DNA of 64,000 nucleotides, taken from Nocardioides luteus (GTDB lineage Bacteria > Actinomycetota > Actinomycetes > Propionibacteriales > Nocardioidaceae). The position numbers and the translations under genes are program-made. How positions within the stretch are numbered: the first letter of the stretch is position 1; every line of letters starts with the position of its first letter. The notes under the pieces are model-generated. The model ran no database searches and was not told where the DNA came from. It saw only the letters and a program-made list of their open reading frames with translations. The DNA is taken from the NCBI RefSeq assembly GCF_000960475.2, contig NZ_JZDQ02000012.1, forward strand, positions 62,001 through 126,000, in the 5' to 3' direction. Shown here piece by piece: positions 8,459 to 16,813 of the stretch.

Positions 8459-9220
8459 TTGACCAGAGACGTGTTCGGAGCCTTCGACGAGCAGGTTCGC
8501 ACACGCCTGTCCGAGCTGCAGTCGATTGCGCAGTCCGGGGGTCTCGACGAGGCGGTCGAGGCGATGGTGACCAGCATCCGCAACGGCGGCGTGCTCCAGG
8601 CCTTCGGCACCGGCCACTCCCAGGCGTTCGCGATGGAGATCGCCGGACGGGCCGGTGGTCTGATCCCCACCCACGCCATCGCGCTGCGCGACACGGTCCT
8701 CCAGGGGGACCGGCCGGCGAGCGACCTCAAGGGCGGTCTCCTCGAGCGTGACACCAACATCGCCGACGAGCTCTGGGAGCTCCACGAGTTCCACCCCGAG
8801 GACGTCTTCCTGATCGCGTCCAACTCCGGCGTCAACGGCTCGATCGTCGGCATCGCGCTGCGCGCGAAGCAGGAGGGCCACACGGTGATCGCGGTGACCA
8901 GCCTCGAGCACACCAACGCGGTCACCCCCAAGCACCCCAGCGGCAAGCGCCTGGCCGAGATCGCCGACGTGGTGATCGACAACCTGGCCCCGTTCGGCGA
9001 CGCGACCGTCCCGGTCGGCGACGGCGGCATCCTCGCCGGTGCCGTCTCCTCCATCACGGCGGCCTACATCGCCCAGCTCCTGACCCTCGGCACCGCCGCG
9101 CGGATCCAGGAAGCGGGCGAGACCCCGCCCCTCTATCTCTCCGCCAATATCCCGGGTGGCGATGAGCACAACGATGCGTTGAAGGCTCGCTACGGCGAGC
9201 GCATCGGAAGCATGGCCTGA
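8459..9220 (+). CDS. SIS-domain phosphosugar-binding protein (COG4821-like)
   Basis: The 253-residue protein is a single SIS domain. VLQAFGTGHSQAFAMEIAGRAG and FLIASNSGVNGSIVGIALRA are the two phosphosugar-binding loops. It resembles the COG4821/UPF0309 group, which binds phosphosugars and often sits beside sugar ABC transporters; its exact reaction is not established. It is the first gene ahead of NgcEFG and opposite a BadF-type kinase, so it probably acts on the phosphorylated product of that kinase. The TTG start is preceded by AGGTGGG with workable spacing. Confidence 0.75.
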   Translation: MTRDVFGAFDEQVRTRLSELQSIAQSGGLDEAVEAMVTSIRNGGVLQAFGTGHSQAFAMEIAGRAGGLIPTHAIALRDTVLQGDRPASDLKGGLLERDTNIADELWELHEFHPEDVFLIASNSGVNGSIVGIALRAKQEGHTVIAVTSLEHTNAVTPKHPSGKRLAEIADVVIDNLAPFGDATVPVGDGGILAGAVSSITAAYIAQLLTLGTAARIQEAGETPPLYLSANIPGGDEHNDALKARYGERIGSMA

Positions 9221-9270
9221 ACACCCGTAAGAAGAAGTAAAGAGGAACCCACCCGAAAGAAGGCAGCACG

Positions 9271-10680
9271 ATGTCCCAGCAGCTTCACCGGCTCGACCGC
9301 CGGACTCTTCTGCGCGGCACCCTCGCCGGCGCGGCGCTCGTGTCGTTCTCCGGAGCGCTCGCAGCGTGTGGCGCGCCCGGTAGCGACACCGACAAGTCCG
9401 GCGGTGGCACCAAGTCCGCGTCCAACCCGTTCGGCATGGCCAAGGACGGCACCGTCGACGCGGTGATCTTCGACGGTGGCTACGGCTACGACTACGTCGA
9501 GTTCGCCGCAGGTGTGGTCGCCAAGGAGTTCCCGAAGGCCGACCTCAAGGTCAGCGCGACCACGAAGATCGCCACGGAGCTGCAGCCGCGCTTCGTCGGC
9601 GGCACGCCCCCGGACCTGATCGACAACTCGGGTGCGGACCTGATCGGCTTCAGCTCGATCGCCGCCCAGCTCGAGGAGCTCGACGACGTCTTCGAGGCCG
9701 ACAGCTACGAAGGCGTCAAGATCGAGGACACCCTCTACCCGAACGTCAAGGTGCCCGGCACCTACAGCGACCGGTTCGTGGCGATCAACTACGTCATGAC
9801 CCTCTACGGCGTGTGGTACTCCGCCTCCCTCTTCGAGGAGAACGGCTGGACCCCGCCGAAGACCTGGGACGAGGCGCTCGACCTCGGTGCCAAGGCCAAG
9901 GCCAAGAAGAAGTACCTGTGGACCTGGGGCAAGGAGGCGGCGACCTACTACCGCACCCTGGTGATCGACTCTGCGGCCAAGGAGGGCGGCGACGAGGTGC
10001 GTCTCGGCCTCGAGAACCTCGAGAAGGGCATCTGGTCCCACAAGGTCATCCAGGACATCCTGGGCAAGCTCGGCGAGATGGTCAGCAAGGACATGTTCAT
10101 CCCGGGCGGCGCCGGCACCCAGTTCACCGCCGCGCAGGCCAAGTGGTCCAACGACCAGCAGGCGCTGCTCTACCCGAGCGGTGGCTGGATCGAGAACGAG
10201 ATGAAGGACGCCACCAAGGACGGCTTCGAGATGACCGGCATCCCGGAGTTCGTGCTCAGCGACAGCTCGGCGCTGCCGTACGAGGCCGTTCGTGCCGCGG
10301 CCGGTGAGGCCTTCATCGTCCCGAGCAAGGCGAAGAACCCCGCCGGCGGCAAGGAGATCCTCCGCGCCATGCTGTCGAAGGAGGCCGCGACCAACTTCGC
10401 CAAGACGAAGCTCGCGCCGACCATCGTCAAGGACACCATCCCTGCCGACGGGTTCGGCTCCGCGGCGCTGAAGTCGCAGAGCGCGATGCTCGACGCCGCC
10501 GGTGAGAACACCTTCAACTTCCAGTTCTACGACTACTACGGCACCAACGCCGACGAGCTGGTCGTGTGGAACTCGTTCCTCTCCGGTGACCTGGACGTGA
10601 AGGGCCTGACCAAGGCCGTCCAGGGCATCTTCGACAAGGTCGCGGACGACTCCTCGATCGAGAAGCTCAAGGTTTCCTGA
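9271..10680 (+). CDS. ngcE: N-acetylglucosamine/diacetylchitobiose ABC transporter, substrate-binding lipoprotein
   Basis: The 469-residue protein has a twin-arginine leader (DRRTLLRGTL) and a lipobox ending in Cys33 (GALAAC), so it is probably exported by Tat and lipid-anchored. The mature part is a family 1 extracellular solute-binding protein. The run AVIFDGGYGYDYVEFAAG and later AGEAFIVPSKAKN fit the NgcE subgroup known from Streptomyces olivaceoviridis. Two permease genes follow at once, and no ATPase gene is present. AAGAAGG lies seven bases before the ATG. Assignment to NgcE rather than another CUT1 binding protein rests on remembered family motifs. Confidence 0.8.
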   Translation: MSQQLHRLDRRTLLRGTLAGAALVSFSGALAACGAPGSDTDKSGGGTKSASNPFGMAKDGTVDAVIFDGGYGYDYVEFAAGVVAKEFPKADLKVSATTKIATELQPRFVGGTPPDLIDNSGADLIGFSSIAAQLEELDDVFEADSYEGVKIEDTLYPNVKVPGTYSDRFVAINYVMTLYGVWYSASLFEENGWTPPKTWDEALDLGAKAKAKKKYLWTWGKEAATYYRTLVIDSAAKEGGDEVRLGLENLEKGIWSHKVIQDILGKLGEMVSKDMFIPGGAGTQFTAAQAKWSNDQQALLYPSGGWIENEMKDATKDGFEMTGIPEFVLSDSSALPYEAVRAAAGEAFIVPSKAKNPAGGKEILRAMLSKEAATNFAKTKLAPTIVKDTIPADGFGSAALKSQSAMLDAAGENTFNFQFYDYYGTNADELVVWNSFLSGDLDVKGLTKAVQGIFDKVADDSSIEKLKVS

Positions 10681-10684
10681 CACC

Positions 10685-11710
10685 ATGCCGGACCCATCCA
10701 CCACGATGGCCGTGACGGCAGGCGGCCCCACCGAGGAGAATCCTTGGGGGGCCGCCCCCGGCCGGCGTCGCCGCAAGCTCACCCTCGACCGGGCACTGTT
10801 CATGACAGTCTTCCTCGGCCTTCCGGTCGCGGTCTTCGTCATCTTCGTCGTGGTCCCGATCGGGCAGGCACTCTTCTACTCGCTGACCGACTGGACCGGC
10901 TTCTCCCCGGTCATGAACTTCGTCGGCCTGGACAACTACGCCAAGCTGCTCCACGACGAGACCTTCCTCAAGGCGCTGCGCAACAACGTACTGCTGACGA
11001 TCGTGGTGCCGCTGGTGACGCTGGTCGCGGCCCTGGCGATAGCGGTGGTGGTGACCACCGCCGGTCCCAGCACCGGTCAGGTACGCGGTCTCAACGGCTC
11101 CGCCTTCTACCGGGTCGTCTCGTTCTTCCCCTACGCCGTCCCGGCCGTCGTCATCGGCCTGCTCTGGGCGCAGGTCTACGACCCGGCCGCCGGCCTGCTC
11201 AACGGGATGCTCACCGGCATCGGGCTCGACGGCTTCAAGGACTACGCCTGGCTCGGGGAGGTGCGCGCGGCGATGCCGGCGTCGATGTTCGTGATGATCT
11301 GGGCCAACATCGGCTTCTACACCGTGCTCTTCGTGGCCGCGATCAAGGGCGTACCGGCGGAGATCTACGAGGCCGCCCGCATCGACGGGGCCGGCCGCTT
11401 CCGCACCGCCATCTCGATCACGCTCCCCTCGATCCGTGACAACGTGCAGACGGCCTACATCTACCTGGGCATCCTGACCCTCGACGCCTTCGTCTTCATG
11501 GCCGCGCTCAACCCTGGCGGCGGCCCCGCCAACAGCACGCTGACGATGAGCCAGCACCTGTTGAACATCGCCTTCAAGAAGAGCCAGTTCGGCTACGCCA
11601 CTGCCATGGGCGTCGTGCTCGCCCTGGTCACGCTGCTCTTCGCCGCCCTGGTCTTCGCCGTCTTCCACTTCGCCGGTGGACGGGACAAGAAGGGAGACGT
11701 ACGCCGATGA
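10685..11710 (+). CDS. ngcF: Sugar ABC transporter permease (NgcF-like)
   Basis: The 341-residue inner-membrane protein has six predicted helices after a polar N-terminal tail of about 40 residues. It also has the MalF-type EAA loop EIYEAARIDGAGRFRTAISI that docks the shared ATPase. It begins four bases after the binding-protein stop and ends with a 4-bp overlap into the second permease, so it is part of the ngc operon. No good ribosome binding site precedes 10685; an in-frame ATG at 10706 is possible. Confidence 0.86.
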   Translation: MPDPSTTMAVTAGGPTEENPWGAAPGRRRRKLTLDRALFMTVFLGLPVAVFVIFVVVPIGQALFYSLTDWTGFSPVMNFVGLDNYAKLLHDETFLKALRNNVLLTIVVPLVTLVAALAIAVVVTTAGPSTGQVRGLNGSAFYRVVSFFPYAVPAVVIGLLWAQVYDPAAGLLNGMLTGIGLDGFKDYAWLGEVRAAMPASMFVMIWANIGFYTVLFVAAIKGVPAEIYEAARIDGAGRFRTAISITLPSIRDNVQTAYIYLGILTLDAFVFMAALNPGGGPANSTLTMSQHLLNIAFKKSQFGYATAMGVVLALVTLLFAALVFAVFHFAGGRDKKGDVRR

Positions 11711-12594
11711 GCACCGTCACTCTGGACAAGCCTGTCGCTGCCCGCTCCGGCGGCCAGCGGCGCACGCCCGGCGACGCGCTGGTCGCCGGCACCTCGCACA
11801 CGATGCTGATCATCTGGTCGGTGATCGTCATCGTCCCGTTCTGCTGGGTGGTGCTCTCCTCGTTCAAGACGTCGAAGGAGATCCTGTCCTCGCCGTTCTC
11901 GCTGCCGGCCGAGTGGAGCTTCGAGAACTACACCAGCGCCTGGACCAAGGCCGGCATCGGGACGTACTTCTTCAACACCGTCATCGTCGTCGGCACCGCA
12001 CTGGTGCTGGTGATGCTGCTGGGGGCGATGTGCGCCTACGTGCTGGCGCGGTTCGAGTTCTTCGGGCGCAACTTCATCTACTACACGATGCTCGGCGGGC
12101 TGACCTTCCCGGTCTTCCTGGTCATCGTCCCGCTGTTCTTCGTGCTCCAGGGCTTCGGGCTGCTCAACACGCTGCCCGGGCTGATCCTGACCTACGTGGC
12201 GTACGCGCTGCCGTTCACCGTCTTCTTCCTCTACGCCTTCTTCAAGACGTTGCCCGACGACGTCTACGAGGCCGCGATGATGGACGGTGCGGGGGAGTGG
12301 CGCACGTTCTTCCAGATCATGCTGCCGATGGCCGCACCCGGGATGGCCGGCGTGGCGATCTTCAACTTCCTGGGGCTGTGGAACCAGTTCCTGCTCCCGG
12401 TGGCGCTCAACACGCAGCGGGAGAACTGGGTGCTCACCCAGGGGATGGCGTCGTTCTCCTCCCAGGCGGGCTACAACGTCGACTTCGGCGCGCTCTTCGC
12501 CGGGGTTGTGATGACCGTGCTTCCGGTGCTGGTCGTCTACCTGATCTTCCAGCGGCGGATCTCCGGGACGGTCTCGACCGGCACGTTCCGCTGA
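11707..12594 (+). CDS. ngcG: Sugar ABC transporter permease (NgcG-like)
   Basis: The 295-residue MalG-type permease has six predicted helices and the EAA loop DVYEAAMMDGAGEWRTFFQI. It pairs with the preceding permease to form the membrane channel of the aminosugar importer. The ATGA overlap with the upstream gene shows translational coupling. The operon ends here without an ATPase gene. In actinomycetes such importers are commonly energised by one multitasking ATPase (MsiK) encoded elsewhere, which is the likely situation here. Confidence 0.86.
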   Translation: MSTVTLDKPVAARSGGQRRTPGDALVAGTSHTMLIIWSVIVIVPFCWVVLSSFKTSKEILSSPFSLPAEWSFENYTSAWTKAGIGTYFFNTVIVVGTALVLVMLLGAMCAYVLARFEFFGRNFIYYTMLGGLTFPVFLVIVPLFFVLQGFGLLNTLPGLILTYVAYALPFTVFFLYAFFKTLPDDVYEAAMMDGAGEWRTFFQIMLPMAAPGMAGVAIFNFLGLWNQFLLPVALNTQRENWVLTQGMASFSSQAGYNVDFGALFAGVVMTVLPVLVVYLIFQRRISGTVSTGTFR

Positions 12595-12624
12595 GCTCGA
12601 TCTGACCGGATGTGATGCGGGTCT

Positions 12625-12660
12625 CGCGCCCTAGGTTAATAAGCGCTAACCTAGGGCGCG
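12625..12660. promoter_or_regulatory. 36-bp palindrome overlapping the acyl-CoA dehydrogenase start codon
   Basis: Perfect 14-bp arms (CGCGCCCTAGGTTA and its complement) flank ATAAGCGC. The right arm contains TAACCT, a fair -10 hexamer about seven bases before the GTG at 12660, so a leaderless transcript would start at the edge of the palindrome. A bound repressor would block it directly. The element could also act as the transcription terminator of the ngc operon. Confidence 0.6.
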
Positions 12661-13838
12661 TGACCGCATTTCTCCAGCCCGAGCACGAAGAGTTGCGTGC
12701 TGTCGTCCGTGACTTCGCCCAGAAGGAGATCGCGCCCCACGCCTCGCAGTGGGACCGCGACCACCACTTCCCCGTCGACGTGGTCCACAAGATGGGTGAG
12801 CTGGGCCTCTTCGGCCTGACCGCTCCCGAGGCGTACGGCGGGGGTGAGGGTGACCTCGTCGCGCTCTGCGTCGCGATCGAGGAGCTCGGCCGCGTCGACC
12901 AGTCGATCGGGATCACGCTCGAGGCCGCCGTCGGGCTGGGCATCAACCCGATCCTCACCTACGGCACCGACGAGCAGAAGGAGCGCTGGCTCCCCGACCT
13001 CGTCGCGGGCAGGAAGCTGGCCGGGTTCGGGCTGACCGAGCCGGGTGCCGGCTCCGACGCCGGTGCGACCGCCACCAAGGCCGTCCTGGACGGCGACGAG
13101 TGGGTCGTCGACGGGTCCAAGCAGTTCATCACCAACTCAGGCTCCTCGATCACCTCGGTCGTCACCGTCACCGCGCGCACCGGCACCCGCGAGAACGGCA
13201 AGCCCGAGATCAGCACCATCATGATCCCCTCGGGCACGCCCGGGTTCACCGCCGAGAAGGCGTACGACAAGCTCGGCTGGCACGCCTCCGACACCCACCC
13301 GCTCTCCTTCGACGGCGCCCGGGTCCCGGCCGACCACCTTCTCGGCGAGCGTGGCCGCGGCTACGCCCAGTTCCTCGCCACCCTCGACGACGGCCGTGTC
13401 GCGATCGCCGCCCTCGCGGTCGGCTGCATCCAGGCCTGCCTCGACATGGCGCTCGAGTACGCCGGGGAGCGGCAGACCTTCGGCGGCCCGATCGGCCGCA
13501 AGCAGGGCGTCGCGTTCCAGATCGCCGACCTGGAGGTCATGCTGCGGGCCTCGCGCCTGCTGACGTACGAGGCCGCCGCGATGAAGTCGGGGCTCGACTC
13601 GGGTGCGGTGACGATGAAGGAGTTCAAGCAGGCGGCCGCCGCCGCGAAGCTGTATGCCACGGAGTCGGCCGTCACCGCGACCCGGATCGCCACCCAGATC
13701 TTCGGCGGCTACGGCTTCATGGAGGAGTATCCGGTGGCCCGTTTCTACCGCGACGCGAAGATCCTGGAGATCGGCGAGGGCACCTCCGAGGTCCAGCGCA
13801 TGCTCATCGCGAGGGGTCTCGGCCTGCCCGTCGAGTGA
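12660..13838 (+). CDS. Acyl-CoA dehydrogenase
   Basis: The 392-residue flavoenzyme has the family's usual length. It has the N-terminal helical domain with KEIAPHASQWDRDHHFP, FGLTEPGAGSDAGATATKA for FAD/substrate binding, and the C-terminal signature YGFMEEYPVARFYRDAKI followed by EIGEGTSEVQRMLIARGLGL. It performs the first dehydrogenation of beta-oxidation or branched-chain acyl-CoA catabolism; the chain length cannot be read. The GTG at 12660 is chosen because it begins the homologous sequence directly at the end of the palindromic operator. Extensions to 12612 would read through the operator. Confidence 0.9.
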   Translation: MTAFLQPEHEELRAVVRDFAQKEIAPHASQWDRDHHFPVDVVHKMGELGLFGLTAPEAYGGGEGDLVALCVAIEELGRVDQSIGITLEAAVGLGINPILTYGTDEQKERWLPDLVAGRKLAGFGLTEPGAGSDAGATATKAVLDGDEWVVDGSKQFITNSGSSITSVVTVTARTGTRENGKPEISTIMIPSGTPGFTAEKAYDKLGWHASDTHPLSFDGARVPADHLLGERGRGYAQFLATLDDGRVAIAALAVGCIQACLDMALEYAGERQTFGGPIGRKQGVAFQIADLEVMLRASRLLTYEAAAMKSGLDSGAVTMKEFKQAAAAAKLYATESAVTATRIATQIFGGYGFMEEYPVARFYRDAKILEIGEGTSEVQRMLIARGLGLPVE

Positions 13839-13918
13839 GGGCGGATCCTACTGCGTACTGAACAAACCGCGGGAAGTAATCAAGAGCCATCTCACCATTG
13901 ACCGTTTACTGTGGCTCC

Positions 13919-14521
13919 ATGGTGTTCGGGGGACAGCTGCTGGGACGGCTGCGTCGCACCCGCCTCTTCGGTGAGGTGGTCCGCTTCATGATGGTGGGCG
14001 GGATCGCGACTGCAGTCGCCTTCGTGCTGTTCAACGGACTCGTCCACGGGTTCTTCCTGGGGGCGGGTCCGATGAACGGCCAGCCGATCCCGGCCTACAT
14101 CATCGCTAACACGGTCGGCATGCTGATCAGCTACGACCTGAGCCGCCGCTGGACCTTCCGCCACCGCGTCTCCGACCATCCCGACGGCGGCTTCACCGCC
14201 TACGTCGTGATCAACGCGGTCACCATGCTGCTACCGATCGCCTGCCTCTACGTCACCCGCAGCGTGATCGGCTGGGACAGCGCCATCGCCGACAACCTCT
14301 CGGCGAACGTGGTCGGTGTGCTGATGGGTCAGGTGGCGCGATTCTTCCTGTTCCGGACGTTCGTCTTCGGCCGCCCGATCCGCTACACGCAGGTCTATGG
14401 CAGCGTCGACGAGGAGGCGGCCGCGCTCGAGGCCGCCGCCGGACCGCTCCTGGTGGCCCCTGACCGTCGCGAGCCGATCAGCGGTTCCACAGATCAGGCC
14501 ACGCATGACCGAGCCGGCTGA
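13919..14521 (+). CDS. GtrA-family membrane protein
   Basis: The 200-residue protein has four predicted transmembrane helices. RFMMVGGIATAVAFVLFNGL opens the domain, and SYDLSRRWTFRHR and RFFLFRTFVFGRP are the GtrA family's aromatic/basic motifs. GtrA proteins are thought to help move lipid-linked sugars across the membrane for cell-envelope glycosylation. A hydrophilic tail of about 45 residues follows the last helix and overlaps the oppositely oriented maf gene by 44 bases. A TTG at 13898 is an alternative start; ATG 13919 is preferred because it begins just before the conserved part. Confidence 0.82.
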   Translation: MVFGGQLLGRLRRTRLFGEVVRFMMVGGIATAVAFVLFNGLVHGFFLGAGPMNGQPIPAYIIANTVGMLISYDLSRRWTFRHRVSDHPDGGFTAYVVINAVTMLLPIACLYVTRSVIGWDSAIADNLSANVVGVLMGQVARFFLFRTFVFGRPIRYTQVYGSVDEEAAALEAAAGPLLVAPDRREPISGSTDQATHDRAG

Positions 14522-15077
14522 GCAGATGGCGTAGCAGCGGCAGGCTCAGCCCGACCACGTTGTGGTGGTCGCCCTCGATCCCGGTGATGAAAGCACCGCC
14601 GAGCCCGTCGATCGTGAACGCGCCGGCCACGTGCAGCGGCTCGCCGGTCGCGACGTACGCCGCGATCTCCTCGTCGCTCACCTCGGCGAAGTGCACCGTC
14701 GTGGCGGCGGTCTGCGACACCTGCCGACCTGTCGCGGTGTCGGTCAGCGCATGCCCGGAGACGAGTACGCCGCTGCGTCCCCGCATCTCCCGCCAGCGCT
14801 GGATCGCCTCGTCGGGGTCGTGCGGCTTGCCGAGCGCCTTGCCGTCGAGCTCGAGCACGCTGTCACAGCCGAGCACGAGCGCTCCTTCGGGGACGTCCGA
14901 CCGGTCGGCGACGGCGTCGCGCTTGAGCTCGGCGAGCCCCAGCGCGAGCTCGGTCGGCGCGAGGCCGTCCAGGACGCTCTCGTCGACGCCGGAGACGATC
15001 ACCACAGGCTCCACACCTGCGCTGCGCAGCGTCTGGAGCCGAGCGGGGGACTGGGAGGCGAGGACCAGCGTGGTCAT
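14478..15077 (-). CDS. maf: Maf-family nucleotide pyrophosphatase
   Basis: The 199-residue protein starts MTTLVLASQSPARLQTLRSA, the Maf phosphate-binding motif. It continues with SGVDE and VLGCDSVLELDG, where the aspartate is catalytic. Maf proteins hydrolyse non-canonical or modified nucleoside triphosphates to monophosphates in the cytosol and have been linked to septum inhibition. Its 3' end overlaps the convergent GtrA gene by 44 bases. The ATG at 15077 directly starts the motif. Confidence 0.9.
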   Translation of the reverse strand: MTTLVLASQSPARLQTLRSAGVEPVVIVSGVDESVLDGLAPTELALGLAELKRDAVADRSDVPEGALVLGCDSVLELDGKALGKPHDPDEAIQRWREMRGRSGVLVSGHALTDTATGRQVSQTAATTVHFAEVSDEEIAAYVATGEPLHVAGAFTIDGLGGAFITGIEGDHHNVVGLSLPLLRHLLSRLGHAWPDLWNR

Positions 15078-15170
15078 GGCTCCACCCTAGGGGGTCGCGG
15101 TCCTTTACCTCGGTGCCCGTCCCGACTAGGTTTCGCACATCCAATTCATCTCGACGAGGAGATATCCGAC

Positions 15171-15608
15171 GTGACGGATTACCCGCCGCCCCCGCCCCCG
15201 CAGCAGCCGTACGGCGCTGGCCCCGTGGGGGAAGTTTCACTGAGCCAGCCGCTCCGCGGCGCTGCGCCGCGCGACGCCATCGTGCGCTTCTTCAAGAAGT
15301 ACGCCACGTTCGAGGGGCGCGCCAGCCGCTCCGAGTTCTGGTGGCCCTGGGGTGCCGCTGTGGTCGTCAACATGGCGATCAACCTGCTCCTCGGTTCCGA
15401 CTCGACGGCCGGGTCCATCGTCGGTGGCCTCTTCTCGCTCGCCATCCTGGTCCCGTCCCTCGCCGTGGGTGCCCGCCGGCTGCACGACACCGGCCGCTCC
15501 GGCTGGTGGCAGCTGCTCTGGCTGCTCCCGTGCATCGGCTGGATCGTGCTGATCGTCTTCTGGGCTCTTCCGGAGAAGCCCGAGGGTGACAAGTACAACG
15601 TCGCCTGA
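15171..15608 (+). CDS. DUF805 membrane protein with proline-rich N-terminus
   Basis: The 145-residue protein has a Pro/Gln-rich cytoplasmic N-terminus of about 35 residues, then the DUF805 domain. The latter shows the diagnostic YATFEGRASRSEFWWPWG and VGARRLHDTGRSGWWQLLW motifs around three or four hydrophobic helices. DUF805 function is unknown. The GTG start has GAGGAGA eight bases upstream. A strong hairpin follows, so the gene appears monocistronic. Confidence 0.85.
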   Translation: MTDYPPPPPPQQPYGAGPVGEVSLSQPLRGAAPRDAIVRFFKKYATFEGRASRSEFWWPWGAAVVVNMAINLLLGSDSTAGSIVGGLFSLAILVPSLAVGARRLHDTGRSGWWQLLWLLPCIGWIVLIVFWALPEKPEGDKYNVA

Positions 15609-15622
15609 TCGGCGGCTAACCA

Positions 15623-15658
15623 CGAGCGCCGATCAGTCTCTAGACTGATCGGCGCTCG
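15623..15658 (+). terminator. Hairpin terminator of the DUF805 gene, abutting tRNA-Leu
   Basis: Perfect 16-bp arms (CGAGCGCCGATCAGTC and its complement) enclose a TCTA loop. The hairpin ends on the base before the tRNA-Leu 5' end, so it can stop read-through into the tRNA; no T tract follows because the tRNA begins at once. Confidence 0.75.
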
Positions 15659-15740
15659 GCCGAAGTGGTGGAATTGGCAGACACGCAGGATTTAGGTTCC
15701 TGTGTCTTAGGACGTGCGGGTTCAAGTCCCGCCTTCGGCA
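15659..15740 (+). tRNA. tRNA-Leu (anticodon TAG)
   Basis: The acceptor arms GCCGAAG and CTTCGGC pair perfectly. The anticodon stem CAGGA/TCCTG encloses loop TTTAGGT with anticodon TAG. A long variable arm (TGTCTTAGGACG) marks a class II tRNA, and the T arm GCGGG-TTCAAGT-CCCGC is intact. The discriminator base is A. The next bases are CCC, so the CCA tail must be added enzymatically. Confidence 0.95.
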
Positions 15741-15850
15741 CCCAGAATCCGGGTCGGACCCGGGGCGCACCAGGGTCGATCCCCATGGACAACAGAGACC
15801 TGACCCCCAAGGATGGAAGAACAACACCCCATCCAGAGAGGGATGAAGTC

Positions 15851-16258
15851 ATGTCGTTCAAGGACAACGCGTCCAACTGGCGCGATGGCGTCCAGAAGGG
15901 CGTCGAAGGCGCCAAGCCCGCAGTCGAGGACGCCAAGGTGAAGTCGGCACCTCACCTTGTCACCGGCGGCGAGAAGACCATCGAAAAGGCCGGCGAGTTC
16001 AAGGCGCAGATCGAGGCCAAGCGGGCCGAGATGGCGTCGGCCCCCGACGCCGACTCGCCGCGCAACCAGGCGATCTCCGGTCTGCTCCAGGTCGGCGCCG
16101 CCGCCACCGAGGTCGCCGCCCACGCGGGCGAGTGGCTGAAGGAGACCGGCGCCAAGTGGAGCGCCGGCACCGGCCCCGTGGTCGTCGAGCCTCCCAAGGA
16201 GATCCCGGGGGACGTACCTCCTCCGCCGGACTTCAAGAAGCCCGACGACCAGCAGTAG
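15851..16258 (+). CDS. Small hypothetical protein, Ala/Lys-rich and helical
   Basis: The 135-residue soluble protein is rich in Ala, Lys and Glu. A long amphipathic or coiled-coil stretch (about residues 25-95) is followed by a Pro-rich acidic tail with PPKEIPGDVPPPPDFKKP. I do not recognise the family; the composition recalls small stress or cell-envelope-associated helical proteins, but that is only an impression. The ATG at 15851 follows GAGAGGG by several bases. The upstream reading frame would run through the tRNA and is rejected. It converges on the peroxiredoxin gene, with a three-base gap. Confidence 0.7.
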   Translation: MSFKDNASNWRDGVQKGVEGAKPAVEDAKVKSAPHLVTGGEKTIEKAGEFKAQIEAKRAEMASAPDADSPRNQAISGLLQVGAAATEVAAHAGEWLKETGAKWSAGTGPVVVEPPKEIPGDVPPPPDFKKPDDQQ

Positions 16259-16261
16259 ACC

Positions 16262-16732
16262 CTACGAAGCCAGACCGAGGTCGCGGCGGAGCTTGGCGAC
16301 GTGACCGGTCGCCTTGACGTTGTACTGCGCGACCTCGATCTTGCCGTCCTCGTCGACCACGAACGTCGAGCGGATCACGCCCTCGACGACCTTGCCGTAG
16401 AGCTTCTTCTCGCCGTAGGCGCCGTACGCCTGGTGCACCGCCAGGTCCTCGTCGGAGGCCAGGGTGATGGTGAGCCCGTCGCGCTCGCGGAACTTCGCGA
16501 GCTTGGCGGGCTTGTCCTTCGAGATGCCGACGACCTCATAGCCGGCGGCCTTGAGCGAGTCGATCGAGTCGGTGAAGTCGCAGGCCTGCTTGGTGCAGCC
16601 GGGGGTCATCGCGGCGGGGTAGAAGTAGACGATCACCTTGCGGCCACGGAGGCTGCTGAGCGAGACCTCCGCTCCGGTGTCGTCGGGAAGAGTGAAGTCA
16701 GGGGCAACATCGCCCGGCTCGAGACGCGTCAT
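16262..16732 (-). CDS. bcp: Thioredoxin-dependent peroxiredoxin (Bcp type)
   Basis: The 156-residue protein has the peroxiredoxin fold. The active-site segment FYPAAMTPGCTKQACDFTDS places the peroxidatic cysteine at position 46 and the resolving cysteine at 51, the atypical 2-Cys arrangement of Bcp/PrxQ. It reduces peroxides in the cytosol using thioredoxin. It is divergent from the DUF3618 gene and convergent with the small hypothetical gene. Confidence 0.93.
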   Translation of the reverse strand: MTRLEPGDVAPDFTLPDDTGAEVSLSSLRGRKVIVYFYPAAMTPGCTKQACDFTDSIDSLKAAGYEVVGISKDKPAKLAKFRERDGLTITLASDEDLAVHQAYGAYGEKKLYGKVVEGVIRSTFVVDEDGKIEVAQYNVKATGHVAKLRRDLGLAS

Positions 16733-16813
16733 GTCGACAACCTACCCAACTGATCCGGCGAACCGCAGCGGTGGAGCACGCAGTGGACGTACGCCGGTTG
16801 CTAAGGTCTGCGC

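Noticed and set aside
8446-8470. DasR-type operator near the SIS gene start (TGGACTAATTGACCA)
   Set aside because: The spacing is wrong for the 16-bp dre consensus and the centre is not TCTAGA.
15665-15850. N-terminal extension of the small helical protein through the tRNA-Leu
   Set aside because: These codons are tRNA sequence and its downstream spacer; the ATG at 15851 is the real start.
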